Below, one piece after another: positions 7,945 to 16,190 of a DNA stretch of 22,768 nucleotides; positions within the stretch are counted from its first letter, which is position 1; every line of letters begins with the position of its first letter. The DNA comes from Rhodoferax sp. (GTDB lineage: Bacteria; Pseudomonadota; Gammaproteobacteria; Burkholderiales; Burkholderiaceae_C). The translations under genes and the position numbers were made by a program. The notes beneath the pieces were generated by a model. That model saw only the letters and a program-made list of their open reading frames with translations. It searched no databases and was not told the DNA's origin. Location of the stretch: contig JAIPDA010000007.1 in NCBI GenBank assembly GCA_021737905.1, positions 1-22,768 on the forward strand. The letters run 5' to 3'.

Positions 7945-8756
7945 GACTTCAAAATAAAGTAGCCCTCATCTCCGGTGCCGGTCGCGGCATAGGTGAAGCC
8001 ATCGCCTTGCAGTTCATGGCCCAGGGTTGCCAGGTGATTGCGATTGAGAAAGACGCGCCCAGTGCGGCCGCACTTCAAACCAAGCTCACAGGCCATTGGG
8101 TCGAGGTGCTTGATGTGACCGACAAAGAAGGCCTGCTCTCACTGGTTGAACGCGTGATGGCGCGTTATGGGCGCATCGACATCCTGGTCAACAACGCGGT
8201 GGCCTACACCGAGCGTCCTGTGCACAATTGCACTGACGATGAATGGGACAGCACCATAGATTCAGCTTTGTCTGCCGTATTTCGCGCATGCCGGGCCGTT
8301 TTGCCGGGCATGATGCAGGCGCGCAGCGGAAGCATTGTCAATCTTGCCTCCATCAATCAGATAGTGGCCAATCCGAATCTGGCCGCTTACACGGCGGCCA
8401 AGGGCGGCATTCATGCACTGACCAAGCAGATGGCGGTTGAGTACGGGCCTTTTGGCATACGCTGCAACGCCATTTCACCCGGGCTGATCATGACCGCACG
8501 CACTGCCGAGGGCCGCTCGAACGCGGACCTTAAGCTGGACGCTGAGGCCTATCCCATAGGCCGCGTCGGCATGCCGGACGATGTGGCTTGGGCTGCCGTC
8601 TACCTGGCCAGTGACGAATCTGCTTTTGTGACTGGCGTAGACCTGCCGGTCGATGGCGGTCTGACATCGCTAGCGCCTTCCGCCCTGATATCGCCCAAAA
8701 TCCGCAGCTGGTGGGGCCGCCAACCTGTTCAACTACAAGAAGACCCGAAAGCATGA
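7941..8756 (+). CDS. SDR-family NAD(P)-dependent oxidoreductase, probable sugar dehydrogenase
   Basis: 271-residue classical short-chain dehydrogenase. Visible: cofactor loop SGAGRGIGEA (11-20), acidic E36 at the end of strand 2, which favours NAD+ over NADP+, VNNAV (83-87), and the catalytic S137, Y150 and K154 (LAAYTAAKGG). ISPGLIMTA and FVTGVDLPVDGG are family landmarks. About 25 residues follow the usual C-terminus. It overlaps the upstream permease gene and the downstream lyase gene by ATGA each. Given lactonases, dehydratases and DHDPS-family lyases in the same locus, the likely role is oxidation of an aldose to its lactone; the substrate is inference. Confidence 0.9.
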   Translation: MRLQNKVALISGAGRGIGEAIALQFMAQGCQVIAIEKDAPSAAALQTKLTGHWVEVLDVTDKEGLLSLVERVMARYGRIDILVNNAVAYTERPVHNCTDDEWDSTIDSALSAVFRACRAVLPGMMQARSGSIVNLASINQIVANPNLAAYTAAKGGIHALTKQMAVEYGPFGIRCNAISPGLIMTARTAEGRSNADLKLDAEAYPIGRVGMPDDVAWAAVYLASDESAFVTGVDLPVDGGLTSLAPSALISPKIRSWWGRQPVQLQEDPKA

Positions 8757-9736
8757 CTGACTCCATCACCTCTTTTGCGCCGGCAAGCCGTGCCATCGCC
8801 GGCGTTTTTCCAGTGCTGCCTACGCCGTTTGACCTGGCGCTTCAACCCGACATCGACTCTTTGCGCTGCCTGGTGCGTTACCTGCTGTGCTGCGGTGTGG
8901 ACGGCATGACGTTTCCGGGCGTGGCCAGTGAATTTGCACAGCTTTCCGAAGAGGAGCGCATGAAACTCACGCAAGTCGTGCTTGAGGAAGTAGCCGGGCG
9001 AGTTCCGGTTGTGATCGGCGTGTCAAGCAGCGACCCGGGCCTGACCATGCGACTGGCCCAACATGCCAGTCAGGCAGGTGCCGCAGCTTTGATGGTTGCT
9101 GCACCGCCCCACTTACCCACAGCCGCAGGACAGTCGGCGTATTTTGCGCAACTGGCTGCCGGTGTTCCGGGTACGCCCTTGATGCTGCAAAACGTACCGC
9201 CGCCGGTGGGCGCAGGCCTGGACGCCACGGTGCTGCTGGACATTCTCAAGGCCGTGCCGGCCATTGAATACATCAAAGAAGAAAGCCTGCCTAGCGGCCA
9301 GCGCCTGAGCACCGTTCGCGCCGGTGCGCCGGCCAGCCTGCGTGGTGTTTTGGGCGGCGCAGGCGGTCGCTACATCACCGATGAACTGCGACGCGGCGCT
9401 TGCGGCACCATGCCGGCCATCGAACTGGCGGAAGTGCATGTGGCATTGTTCAAAGCCCACCGGCAAGGTGATGAGAAACAGGTCCGCGAAATATTCACGC
9501 GCATGCTGCCGATTCTGAATATTCAGGCCGTGTTTCGCTGGTCGCTGACCAAACAAGTTTTGTTTGGCCGGGGACTGATACGCAACCCGGCCCAGCGCAT
9601 TGCCGGACCGCAGCTTGACACCTCGGATATGGCAGATGTGAACGCCTTCATGAGCGACCTGCAGGACTTGCTGCTGCCTGCCCAGAAGCTGGCCACGCTG
9701 AACCTCCCCACCAAGGCGGCGCATGGCAAAGCTTGA
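8753..9736 (+). CDS. DHDPS/NAL-family lyase (2-keto-3-deoxy sugar acid aldolase or dehydratase candidate)
   Basis: 327-residue (beta/alpha)8-barrel enzyme that forms a Schiff base between a lysine and a 2-keto acid. Visible: GVFPVLPTPFD (17-27), GVASEFAQLSEEERM (56-70) in place of the usual GTTGE motif, Schiff-base K175 in EYIKEE, and GGAGGRYITDELRRGACGTM (201-220). The catalytic tyrosine of the canonical YNxP motif is replaced by Q146 (LQNVPPP), so it is unlikely to be a true DapA; an aldolase or dehydratase acting on 2-keto-3-deoxy aldonates fits better. ATG 8753 (ATGA overlap with the SDR) is preferred to 8711, which would run far into the SDR gene. Length is slightly above the family norm. 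Confidence 0.85.
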   Translation: MTDSITSFAPASRAIAGVFPVLPTPFDLALQPDIDSLRCLVRYLLCCGVDGMTFPGVASEFAQLSEEERMKLTQVVLEEVAGRVPVVIGVSSSDPGLTMRLAQHASQAGAAALMVAAPPHLPTAAGQSAYFAQLAAGVPGTPLMLQNVPPPVGAGLDATVLLDILKAVPAIEYIKEESLPSGQRLSTVRAGAPASLRGVLGGAGGRYITDELRRGACGTMPAIELAEVHVALFKAHRQGDEKQVREIFTRMLPILNIQAVFRWSLTKQVLFGRGLIRNPAQRIAGPQLDTSDMADVNAFMSDLQDLLLPAQKLATLNLPTKAAHGKA

Positions 9737-10799
9737 GCTCAAACAGGTTGCCAAATCTTTTGGCGACACGGCGGTCATCCATGGTCTGGACCTGACGGTG
9801 GACGACGGCGAGTTCTGTGTTTTTGTCGGCCCCTCCGGCTGCGGCAAATCTACCTTGCTGCGCATGATTGCCGGGCTTGAAGAGTGCACTGGCGGTCAGG
9901 TGCTGATTGACGCCGATGACGTCACCGACCATCAACCGGCGCGGCGCGGGATTGCCATGGTCTTTCAGTCGTATGCACTTTATCCGCACATGACAGTTGA
10001 AGAAAACATGGGTTTCGGTCTGAAGATTGCCAAAGAGCCGGGCAAAACCATCGCAGCCAAGGTCGCCACCGCAGCGCGCACCTTGCAAATTGAGCACCTG
10101 CTGCAGCGTCGTCCGCGGGATTTGTCGGGTGGTCAGCGCCAGCGTGTGGCCATTGGCCGCGCGATTGTGCGCGCGCCGCGCATGTTTCTGTTTGACGAGC
10201 CGCTGTCCAACCTGGACGCCGCTTTGCGCGTAGAAATGCGCGTAGAACTGGCCAAGATCAAATCACAGCTGAACACCACCGTGATTTACGTCACGCATGA
10301 CCAGGTGGAAGCCATGACGCTGGCCGACAAAATCGTGGTGCTTCGCGACGGCCGGGTTGAACAAGCTGGCCGCCCTCTGGACCTGTATGCCAGGCCGGCC
10401 AATCTGTTTGTGGCCGGCTTCATAGGCTCCCCCAAAATGAACCTGCTGGATGCTGTGACAGTTGCTCACAGTGGCGCAACGCTCAGTTTGAAGCTGCAAG
10501 GCGGTGCACGTGTCGAGACCCTCTGCCCTCAAGCGCTGCCGCAGGGCACCGCCGTGACGCTGGGCATCCGCCCTGAGCACCTGCGCCTCACCGACGCCGG
10601 GCAAGGCGGCATGGATGGCGAGGTACTGGTTGCAGAGCGCTTGGGCGGTGAGACCTATTTCCACATCCGTGTTGCGGACAAAAGCATCATCGCCAAAGTT
10701 AACGGCGACAGCGCCATTGGCTTGGGCGCAATGGTGGGTTTGCAATTTGACCCGGCACAAGCCCACCTCTTTATGGCGAACGGGCAGCGCGCCTGCTAA
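9723..10799 (+). CDS. Sugar ABC transporter ATP-binding protein (MalK/UgpC type)
   Basis: 358 residues. Nucleotide-binding domain: Walker A GPSGCGKST (36-44), Q-loop Q82 in MVFQSYALYPHM, signature LSGGQRQR (134-141), Walker B with E159 in MFLFDEP, D-loop SNLD and H-loop H192. FIGSPKMN (233-240) leads into a C-terminal OB/TOBE regulatory region with LGIRPEHLRL. All catalytic motifs are intact. The start overlaps the end of the upstream lyase by 14 bases, with AAGGCGG ahead of ATG 9723. It energises the two permeases encoded 1.8-3.5 kb upstream, although three enzyme-related junctions separate them, showing that transport and catabolism are interleaved in one transcript. Confidence 0.95.
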   Translation: MAKLELKQVAKSFGDTAVIHGLDLTVDDGEFCVFVGPSGCGKSTLLRMIAGLEECTGGQVLIDADDVTDHQPARRGIAMVFQSYALYPHMTVEENMGFGLKIAKEPGKTIAAKVATAARTLQIEHLLQRRPRDLSGGQRQRVAIGRAIVRAPRMFLFDEPLSNLDAALRVEMRVELAKIKSQLNTTVIYVTHDQVEAMTLADKIVVLRDGRVEQAGRPLDLYARPANLFVAGFIGSPKMNLLDAVTVAHSGATLSLKLQGGARVETLCPQALPQGTAVTLGIRPEHLRLTDAGQGGMDGEVLVAERLGGETYFHIRVADKSIIAKVNGDSAIGLGAMVGLQFDPAQAHLFMANGQRAC

Positions 10800-10832
10800 G
10801 GCAAGTTTCACCGATACAAGACTCACGACACC

Positions 10833-12017
10833 ATGAACGATTTCCCCCAAATCAGCAGCGTTGAAACTTTCATCATCTCCATCCCCAGGCAAACACCTTA
10901 CCTCGGGCCGCTGGGCCCCGGCGAGTCCATCAACAGCCGCGGCTACCTGATCCGCAAGGGCAATCGGTCCATTTACCCGGACTCGGACATGTCGGTGCTG
11001 GTCAAGGTCACCGCAGAAGACGGCACCGTGGGCTGGGGTGAAACCTACGGCATCGTGGCGCCGGATGCCGTCACCAGCATCATTGACGATGTACTGGGAC
11101 CTGTGACGGTCGGACGCGACCCGCGCGATGCGATGGTGATTCAAGAAGACCTGTACGACATGATGCGCGTGCGTGGTTTTTTTGGCGGCTACTACATGGA
11201 TGCGATTGCCGGCGTTGACATTGCCATTTGGGATTTGTTCGGCAAGCTGGTGAATCAGCCGCTGGTCAAACTGCTGGGCGGCCAGCGGATGGAATCGATT
11301 CCGGTCTATGTCTCAGGCCTGCCCGCCGCCACGCTGGAGGCTCGCCTGCAAATGGCGCACGACTTCAAAGCGCGCGGTTTTGATGCCTTCAAGTACGCTG
11401 CAGCGGTTTCGCATGAAGGTATCGTCAATGAGATGCGGGTTCTGCGCGAAGGGCTTGGCCCTGGCGTCAAACTGATGGTCGATCTGCACTGGAAGTTCAG
11501 CGCTCAAGAAGCGAGTCAGCTGATCAGTCAATTAGAGCCTTACCGCCCTTATTTTGTTGAAGCGCCCTGCCAGCCTGAAGACATTGAGGGACAGGCGCAT
11601 GTGGGTGCCAGCATCCGGGTGCCGCTGGCGCTGGGGGAAGAGTGGCGCACAGTGTATGAAGTACGCCCGCGCCTGGAGCGCCGCGCCATGTCGATCATCC
11701 AACCGGAAATGGGACACACCGGCATCAGTCAATTCATGCAGATCGCTCGCATGGCCAATGCCTTTCACGTCAAGGTGATTCCGCACGCCAGCATTGGCAT
11801 CGGTATCTTTCAGGCGGCCAGTTTGCATGCGACGGCGGCTTTGCCGAACTGTCCCATGCATGAATACCAGCACTCTGTCTTTGACCGCAATCTTCAGTAC
11901 GTCAACACCAGCATGCGCTGTGAGGCAGGGGCATTCGTCCTGCCCGAGGGTCCGGGCCTTGGCACAGAGCCGAACGAATCTGTTTGGCAATTCATTCGCC
12001 CCAAGGGAAAACAGTGA
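10833..12017 (+). CDS. Enolase superfamily, mandelate racemase/muconate lactonizing type; sugar-acid dehydratase candidate
   Basis: 394 residues: N-terminal capping domain (about 1-140), then a modified TIM barrel. Likely Mg2+ ligands are D217 (LMVDLHWKF), E243 (YFVEAPCQPED) and E269 (ALGEEWRT). K187 is the second-strand lysine (FDAFKYAA). The position of the usual Asp of the His-Asp dyad is Glu292 (IIQPEMGHTG), paired with H318 (VIPHASIGIG). MR-type members with these residues often dehydrate aldonates to 2-keto-3-deoxy acids, which would feed the neighbouring DHDPS-family lyases. No strong ribosome-binding site is seen before ATG 10833. The stop overlaps the next start by one base (TGATG). 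Substrate not determinable. Confidence 0.88.
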   Translation: MNDFPQISSVETFIISIPRQTPYLGPLGPGESINSRGYLIRKGNRSIYPDSDMSVLVKVTAEDGTVGWGETYGIVAPDAVTSIIDDVLGPVTVGRDPRDAMVIQEDLYDMMRVRGFFGGYYMDAIAGVDIAIWDLFGKLVNQPLVKLLGGQRMESIPVYVSGLPAATLEARLQMAHDFKARGFDAFKYAAAVSHEGIVNEMRVLREGLGPGVKLMVDLHWKFSAQEASQLISQLEPYRPYFVEAPCQPEDIEGQAHVGASIRVPLALGEEWRTVYEVRPRLERRAMSIIQPEMGHTGISQFMQIARMANAFHVKVIPHASIGIGIFQAASLHATAALPNCPMHEYQHSVFDRNLQYVNTSMRCEAGAFVLPEGPGLGTEPNESVWQFIRPKGKQ

Positions 12018-12904
12018 TGGCTGCATTCTCCGGGGTGTACCCGATCCTTTACGCTTTTTACGACAAGTCGGGGCAACTCGACGATGGTCTCATGCGCTTG
12101 CAGGTCGACAAATGCATCGCAGCGGGGGCACACGGCATCGCGGTGCTGGGCCTGGTGACCGAGGTGCATAAACTGGACACGCAGGAGCGGCGTCATCTGG
12201 TCCAGGTAGTGGGCAAGGCCATCAACGCACGGGTGCCCTATGCCGTGACCATTGGCGAGCAGTCAGTGCACGGGCAGACCGAGTTTGCCCGGATGGCCAT
12301 GGGGGAAGGTGCTTCATGGGTGATTTTGCAGCCACCCTCCATCAAAGGTTTTGCAGAAGCCGAATACGTCCGCTTTCTGGGTGCGGTCGCCGATGCCGTG
12401 GATATTCCTGTGGCGGTGCAGAACAACCCGGTGAACATGGATGTTTCTTTGTCGAACGCGAGCCTGCTTCGCTTGCGAGAAGAGCACCCGAACATCACCA
12501 TGCTCAAGGGCGAAGGCCCGGCGGTGGGTGTGGCGGAACTGGTCAAGGCCGCCGCCGGCCGTTATGCGGTGTTTGCAGGTCACGGCGGCAAAGAGTACAT
12601 CTCTAACTTTTTATCCGGCTGCGTCGGCCTGATACCGGCCCCTGATTGCCTGGATCAACAACTCATTTTGCATCAGCATCTGCTGGCGGGGCGACTCGAC
12701 GAGGCTGAGAAGCTGCACGCGCAGTTACTGCCCCTGATTTTGTTCATGACAAATTCTGTTCCAGGTTTGCTGTGTTATGGCAAACGATTTTTTGCGTCGC
12801 GCATAGGCATTGATGTGGTGCATGCCCGCGCACCAGAGCTCACACCGACTGATTTTGGCCTGCAGGAAGTTCGTCGAATGACCCGCGCGTGGGGATCAAT
12901 GTGA
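12017..12904 (+). CDS. Second DHDPS/NAL-family lyase
   Basis: 295-residue Schiff-base barrel, clearly different from the lyase at 8753 (VYPILYAFYDKSGQLDD start, GLVTEVHKLDTQER in place of GTTGE). Schiff-base K164 lies in ITMLKGEGPA. The canonical catalytic tyrosine is again a glutamine, Q135 in VQNNPVN. FAGHGGKEYISNFLSGCVG is the C-terminal family segment. ATG 12017 is preferred: AAGGGA is 8 bases upstream and it overlaps the preceding stop. The upstream in-frame ATG at 11984 lies inside the dehydratase gene. It probably acts on a 2-keto-3-deoxy acid produced by one of the two flanking enolase-superfamily enzymes; whether as aldolase or dehydratase is open. Confidence 0.85.
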   Translation: MAAFSGVYPILYAFYDKSGQLDDGLMRLQVDKCIAAGAHGIAVLGLVTEVHKLDTQERRHLVQVVGKAINARVPYAVTIGEQSVHGQTEFARMAMGEGASWVILQPPSIKGFAEAEYVRFLGAVADAVDIPVAVQNNPVNMDVSLSNASLLRLREEHPNITMLKGEGPAVGVAELVKAAAGRYAVFAGHGGKEYISNFLSGCVGLIPAPDCLDQQLILHQHLLAGRLDEAEKLHAQLLPLILFMTNSVPGLLCYGKRFFASRIGIDVVHARAPELTPTDFGLQEVRRMTRAWGSM

Positions 12905-12929
12905 AATCTTCATCGTTTTTTTTATGCCC

Positions 12930-12945
12930 TTGCAAGGCCTTGCAA
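12930..12945. promoter_or_regulatory. Perfect 16-base palindrome, candidate operator
   Basis: TTGCAAGGCCTTGCAA is a perfect 16-base palindrome without spacer, in the 63-base gap between the second lyase and the second enolase-superfamily gene, 22 bases before ATG 12968. With no loop it is unlikely to be a terminator. It could be a transcription-factor site controlling an internal promoter. The factor is unknown. Confidence 0.4.
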
Positions 12946-12967
12946 TGGTTTGATCCACGGGCTTGCT

Positions 12968-14152
12968 ATGTCTGATCCATCATTCTCTCCAGCGCATCCT
13001 CTGCAAATCGTGGCTTGCCGCCACTGGCTGGTGGCCATGCCTTTTCGCGAGGCGCTGCAATGGGGCTCGGGCGCCCGCCCGGCGGCCACGCGCCTGCTGG
13101 TTGAAATCACCCTGGCCAACGGCGTCAAGGGCTATGGCGAGACCATTTGCCTGCTCGAATTCATTGAGCCGGTGCTGGTCAAGACCATTTTCCCGATCGC
13201 ACTGACGCACACCGTGATGGACATTGAGCGGATGACCCGCCATGTGTTGGGTGCCGGCTACTACCACCACAAACGCGCGGCCATGATGGCAATGGCCGCC
13301 TTGGAGATGGCCATGTGGGATGCGCGCGGGCGCCATCTCGGGCAACCCCTGTGGGCCTTGTGGGGCGGCGCTTACCGCAAGCAAGTTGAAGTGGCTGGCT
13401 ACCTTTTCGGAACCGACCCTGTGCGCCTGGCTGATTCAGCCAAGCGCTTCATGGACCAGGGTTACCGCAGCTTCAAGGTCAAGATCGGCATGTCGCCTGA
13501 CTCTGACATCCGCAATGTAGACACCGTGCGCCGGGTGGTCGGTGACTTGCCGCTGCGCGCCGACGTCAACAGCGCCTGGACGCCGGGCACAGCGCGCAGA
13601 ACGCTTGAAAAACTCCGCGGCCATGACCTGCAGTACGTGGAGCAACCGCTGGAGCTGGACGACTTGCTGGGCCATGCGCACTTGCGCCAGATGCAGCCGG
13701 TGCCCATTGCGCTGGACGAGTCCGCTTACACGCTGGCCGATGTGGGCAACATCGTTCGCATGGGCGCGGCCGACGTGATTTTGCTTGACCCGCATGAGAT
13801 CGGTGGCCTGTGGCAAACCATCAAGGCGGCGGCCATTGCCGAAGCCGCGGGCATCCCGGTCACACTGCACAGCGGCGGCGAGCTGGGGTTTTCTCAGTCG
13901 GCCTATGTTCATCTGGCAGCCACGCTGCCCAATATGTCGATCGCCATTGACTCGGAGCGGGACTACCTGTCCGGCGATGTGGTTATTGACCCGCCTGTGG
14001 TGCGCGATGGCGCATTTGCCTTGCCGATGGGGCCGGGTCTGGGTGTAGAGCCGGACCTTGCATTGATCAAACGTCACCAAACCACGGTGATTCAAGACCC
14101 CTACCTTGACAGGCAGCGGCCCGGCTGGTTTTCAACCAAGCCGGCTTACTGA
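12968..14152 (+). CDS. Enolase superfamily, mandelate racemase/muconate lactonizing type, second paralogue
   Basis: 394 residues. Capping domain, then barrel residues: K170 and K172 in SFKVKIG (the classic KxK), metal ligands D199 (RADVNSAW), E225 (YVEQPLE) and D250 (ALDESAY), and a dyad made of D274 (VILLDPHEIGG) and H301 (VTLHSGGELG). It is thus a fully equipped MR-like acid-base enzyme and differs from the paralogue at 10833, which has Glu in the dyad. Probably a dehydratase or epimerase for a second aldonate, or for a stereoisomer. ATG 12968 is used; the upstream TTG at 12950 adds only six residues. No clear ribosome-binding site; a perfect palindrome lies 22 bases upstream. Confidence 0.88.
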   Translation: MSDPSFSPAHPLQIVACRHWLVAMPFREALQWGSGARPAATRLLVEITLANGVKGYGETICLLEFIEPVLVKTIFPIALTHTVMDIERMTRHVLGAGYYHHKRAAMMAMAALEMAMWDARGRHLGQPLWALWGGAYRKQVEVAGYLFGTDPVRLADSAKRFMDQGYRSFKVKIGMSPDSDIRNVDTVRRVVGDLPLRADVNSAWTPGTARRTLEKLRGHDLQYVEQPLELDDLLGHAHLRQMQPVPIALDESAYTLADVGNIVRMGAADVILLDPHEIGGLWQTIKAAAIAEAAGIPVTLHSGGELGFSQSAYVHLAATLPNMSIAIDSERDYLSGDVVIDPPVVRDGAFALPMGPGLGVEPDLALIKRHQTTVIQDPYLDRQRPGWFSTKPAY

Positions 14153-14190
14153 AAAAACCCAGACAAATTTTTAAACGAAAGGAAATCAGC

Positions 14191-15186
14191 ATGACCTATT
14201 GGATGCATCGATTCACGCACGCATTGGCTGCTTGGGCTGCAGGTTTAGCAGCGGCGTTGGTTTGTTCAGCGGGTCCGGCCATGGCGCAAACGTGGCCGCA
14301 AAAACCGATCAAGATCATCGTGCCCTACACACCCGGTGGCGCTTCGGACATCACTGCGCGGATTCTGGCGGACCGGATGAGTGTCAAGTTCGGCCAGGCG
14401 GTCACGGTGGACAACCGCGCAGGCGCCAGCGGCACTATTGGGACCGATGCCGTGGCCAAGGCTGCGCCTGACGGCTACACCCTGGTGTTTGTGGCCAGCT
14501 CGCATGTGGTCAACAAGGCGCTATTTGCCAATTTGTCCTATGAACCGATCAAAGGCTTTGCGCCGATATCGCAAACCGCCAATGTGCAGCTGGTCATGGT
14601 GGTGCCCGCGAGCCTGGGCGTCAATTCAGTGGCGGAATTCATTGCGCTGGCCAAGGCCAAGCCGGGTACGCTGAGTTACGCCTCCTCAGGCAGCGGCAGC
14701 AACCCCCAGTTTTTTGCCGAGATGCTCAAGCTGGCCGCGGGTATTGACCTCACTCACGTGCCCTACAAAGGCAGCACAGCCGCCCATGCCGATCTGTTGG
14801 CCGGTCGCACCCAAGTCATGTTTGATGCGCTGGCTGCTGTAGCGCCGCATGTCAAAAGTGGCCGGCTGAAAATGCTGGCGGTGGCCGGACCGACCCGTTC
14901 AGCCTTGCTGCCGGATGTGCCCACGGTGGCAGAGGCTGGTCTGACCGGCTACGGCGCCACTTCCTGGGGTGCTTTGCTCGCGCCTGCCGGAACACCCAAG
15001 GCTGTGATTGACAGGCTGCACCAGGAAACCGTGGCAATTCTCAACAGCCCTGATGTCAAAGAGCGCCTGGGTGCGCTGGGCGCAGAAGTTGTCGCCTCAA
15101 CACCGCAGCAACTGGCTGACCTGATGCAGCGCGAAGAAACGCGCTACACCAAGCTCGTCCGTGATTTACGTATCACGCCCGACTGA
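14191..15186 (+). CDS. Bug family (TctC-like) solute receptor
   Basis: 331 residues with an N-terminal hydrophobic signal ending AMA-QTWP (about residue 30), followed by KPIKIIVPYTPGGASDITAR, VTVDNRAGASGTIG and AAPDGYTLVF, the family hallmarks, and a GTLSYASSGSGS ligand-loop segment. AAAGGA about 8 bases upstream supports ATG 14191. It lies 38 bases after the second enolase-superfamily gene and 53 before dgoK, so it is likely co-transcribed. Probable periplasmic binder of a sugar acid or other carboxylate; no TctA/TctB partner is encoded here. Confidence 0.9.
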   Translation: MTYWMHRFTHALAAWAAGLAAALVCSAGPAMAQTWPQKPIKIIVPYTPGGASDITARILADRMSVKFGQAVTVDNRAGASGTIGTDAVAKAAPDGYTLVFVASSHVVNKALFANLSYEPIKGFAPISQTANVQLVMVVPASLGVNSVAEFIALAKAKPGTLSYASSGSGSNPQFFAEMLKLAAGIDLTHVPYKGSTAAHADLLAGRTQVMFDALAAVAPHVKSGRLKMLAVAGPTRSALLPDVPTVAEAGLTGYGATSWGALLAPAGTPKAVIDRLHQETVAILNSPDVKERLGALGAEVVASTPQQLADLMQREETRYTKLVRDLRITPD

Positions 15187-15239
15187 GCACTGCGGGCTGC
15201 CAAACTACACACATCCTTCAACACAGCGGAAAGTTAACC

Positions 15240-16169
15240 TTGAAATCTGTCGCTTTGATCGCCCTGGACTGGGGCACCTCCAACCTGCGCGCCTGCCTGC
15301 TGAACGCTGACGGCCAGGCACTTGAACACCGCAGCGCGCCGGGCGGCGTGATGGCGGTGGTCGGCGGTGCCTTTGAGCAGGCCCTCCTTGCCCTGTGTGG
15401 CGACTGGCTGACGCAAAACGACTGTGCCCTGATTGCCAGCGGCATGATCGGCAGCCGTCAGGGCTGGAAAGAAGCGCCCTATCTGGACTGTCCTGCTGAC
15501 ATCAGCACCGCGGCCCGGCAATTAACGCCAGTCGCACTGAAGCTGCCGGACGGCCAGCAGCGCATCTTGCACATTGCGCCCGGCCTGCGCTATCAAGAAA
15601 CCAGTGGCGCATTTGATGTCATGCGCGGTGAGGAAACGCAGATCTGGGGTTCACGCCTTGCGCCAGACAGCCGCTGCCTGTTGCCCGGCACACACTGCAA
15701 ATGGGCGTGGACGGGAGCCAAAGGCGAGGTGCTGTCGTTTCAAACCTGGATGACGGGCGAGCTTTTCGGGCTTCACACCAAGCACGGTATTTTGGGCAGG
15801 CTCATGCTGCAAGGCCAGGAACGGCTGGAAGACTTTCGCTCAGGGGTCAAACTCGGTCTGGCCAATCAAGCCAAGGCCAACCATGTGGTGTTTGCGGCGC
15901 GCACGGCCGGGCTGATGGGGCAAGTTGCCCCGGAAGGTCTGCCGGACTACCTCTCGGGCATTTTGATCGGACTGGAAGTGGCCAGCGCCAGCGCCGGCGA
16001 TGACGCGGCGGCACGCAAGCGTCCTATCACTTTGATCGGCGACGATGGTTTGTGTGAGCGTTACGGGATCGCACTGGAGCTGGCCGAAATGGCTTGGCAG
16101 CGCAGCGCCGCAGACTCCACCACCCACGGTCAGTGGCTGATTGCCCAGGCCGCCGGGCTCACTGCCTGA
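15240..16169 (+). CDS. dgoK: 2-dehydro-3-deoxygalactonokinase (DgoK family), TTG start
   Basis: 309-residue kinase, family DgoK, which phosphorylates 2-keto-3-deoxygalactonate to the 6-phosphate in the cytoplasm. Visible: ALDWGTSNLRACLLN near the N-terminus (phosphate-binding), ASGMIGSRQGWKEAPYLDCP (66-85), MRGEETQIWG and LLPGTHCKW, where the family more often has PGTHSKW. TTG 15240 is taken as start: GGAAAG lies about 7-9 bases upstream and the conserved N-terminus begins at once; no ATG is available. The stop abuts the next gene. The partner aldolase DgoA (KDPGal aldolase) is not in this window, so either it is elsewhere or the product is used differently. Family call is firm; the real substrate is inferred. 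Confidence 0.9.
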   Translation: MKSVALIALDWGTSNLRACLLNADGQALEHRSAPGGVMAVVGGAFEQALLALCGDWLTQNDCALIASGMIGSRQGWKEAPYLDCPADISTAARQLTPVALKLPDGQQRILHIAPGLRYQETSGAFDVMRGEETQIWGSRLAPDSRCLLPGTHCKWAWTGAKGEVLSFQTWMTGELFGLHTKHGILGRLMLQGQERLEDFRSGVKLGLANQAKANHVVFAARTAGLMGQVAPEGLPDYLSGILIGLEVASASAGDDAAARKRPITLIGDDGLCERYGIALELAEMAWQRSAADSTTHGQWLIAQAAGLTA

Positions 16170-16190
16170 GTGCATGCGGGCTATAGCCGC

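Noticed and set aside
12915..12922. T8 run after the second DHDPS-family gene as a terminator
   Set aside because: No stable hairpin precedes it; only 3-base complementarity was found.
12924..12953. Tiny ORF (nine codons) over the palindrome, possible leader peptide
   Set aside because: No ribosome-binding site and no attenuator hairpin; simpler to read the palindrome as a protein-binding site.
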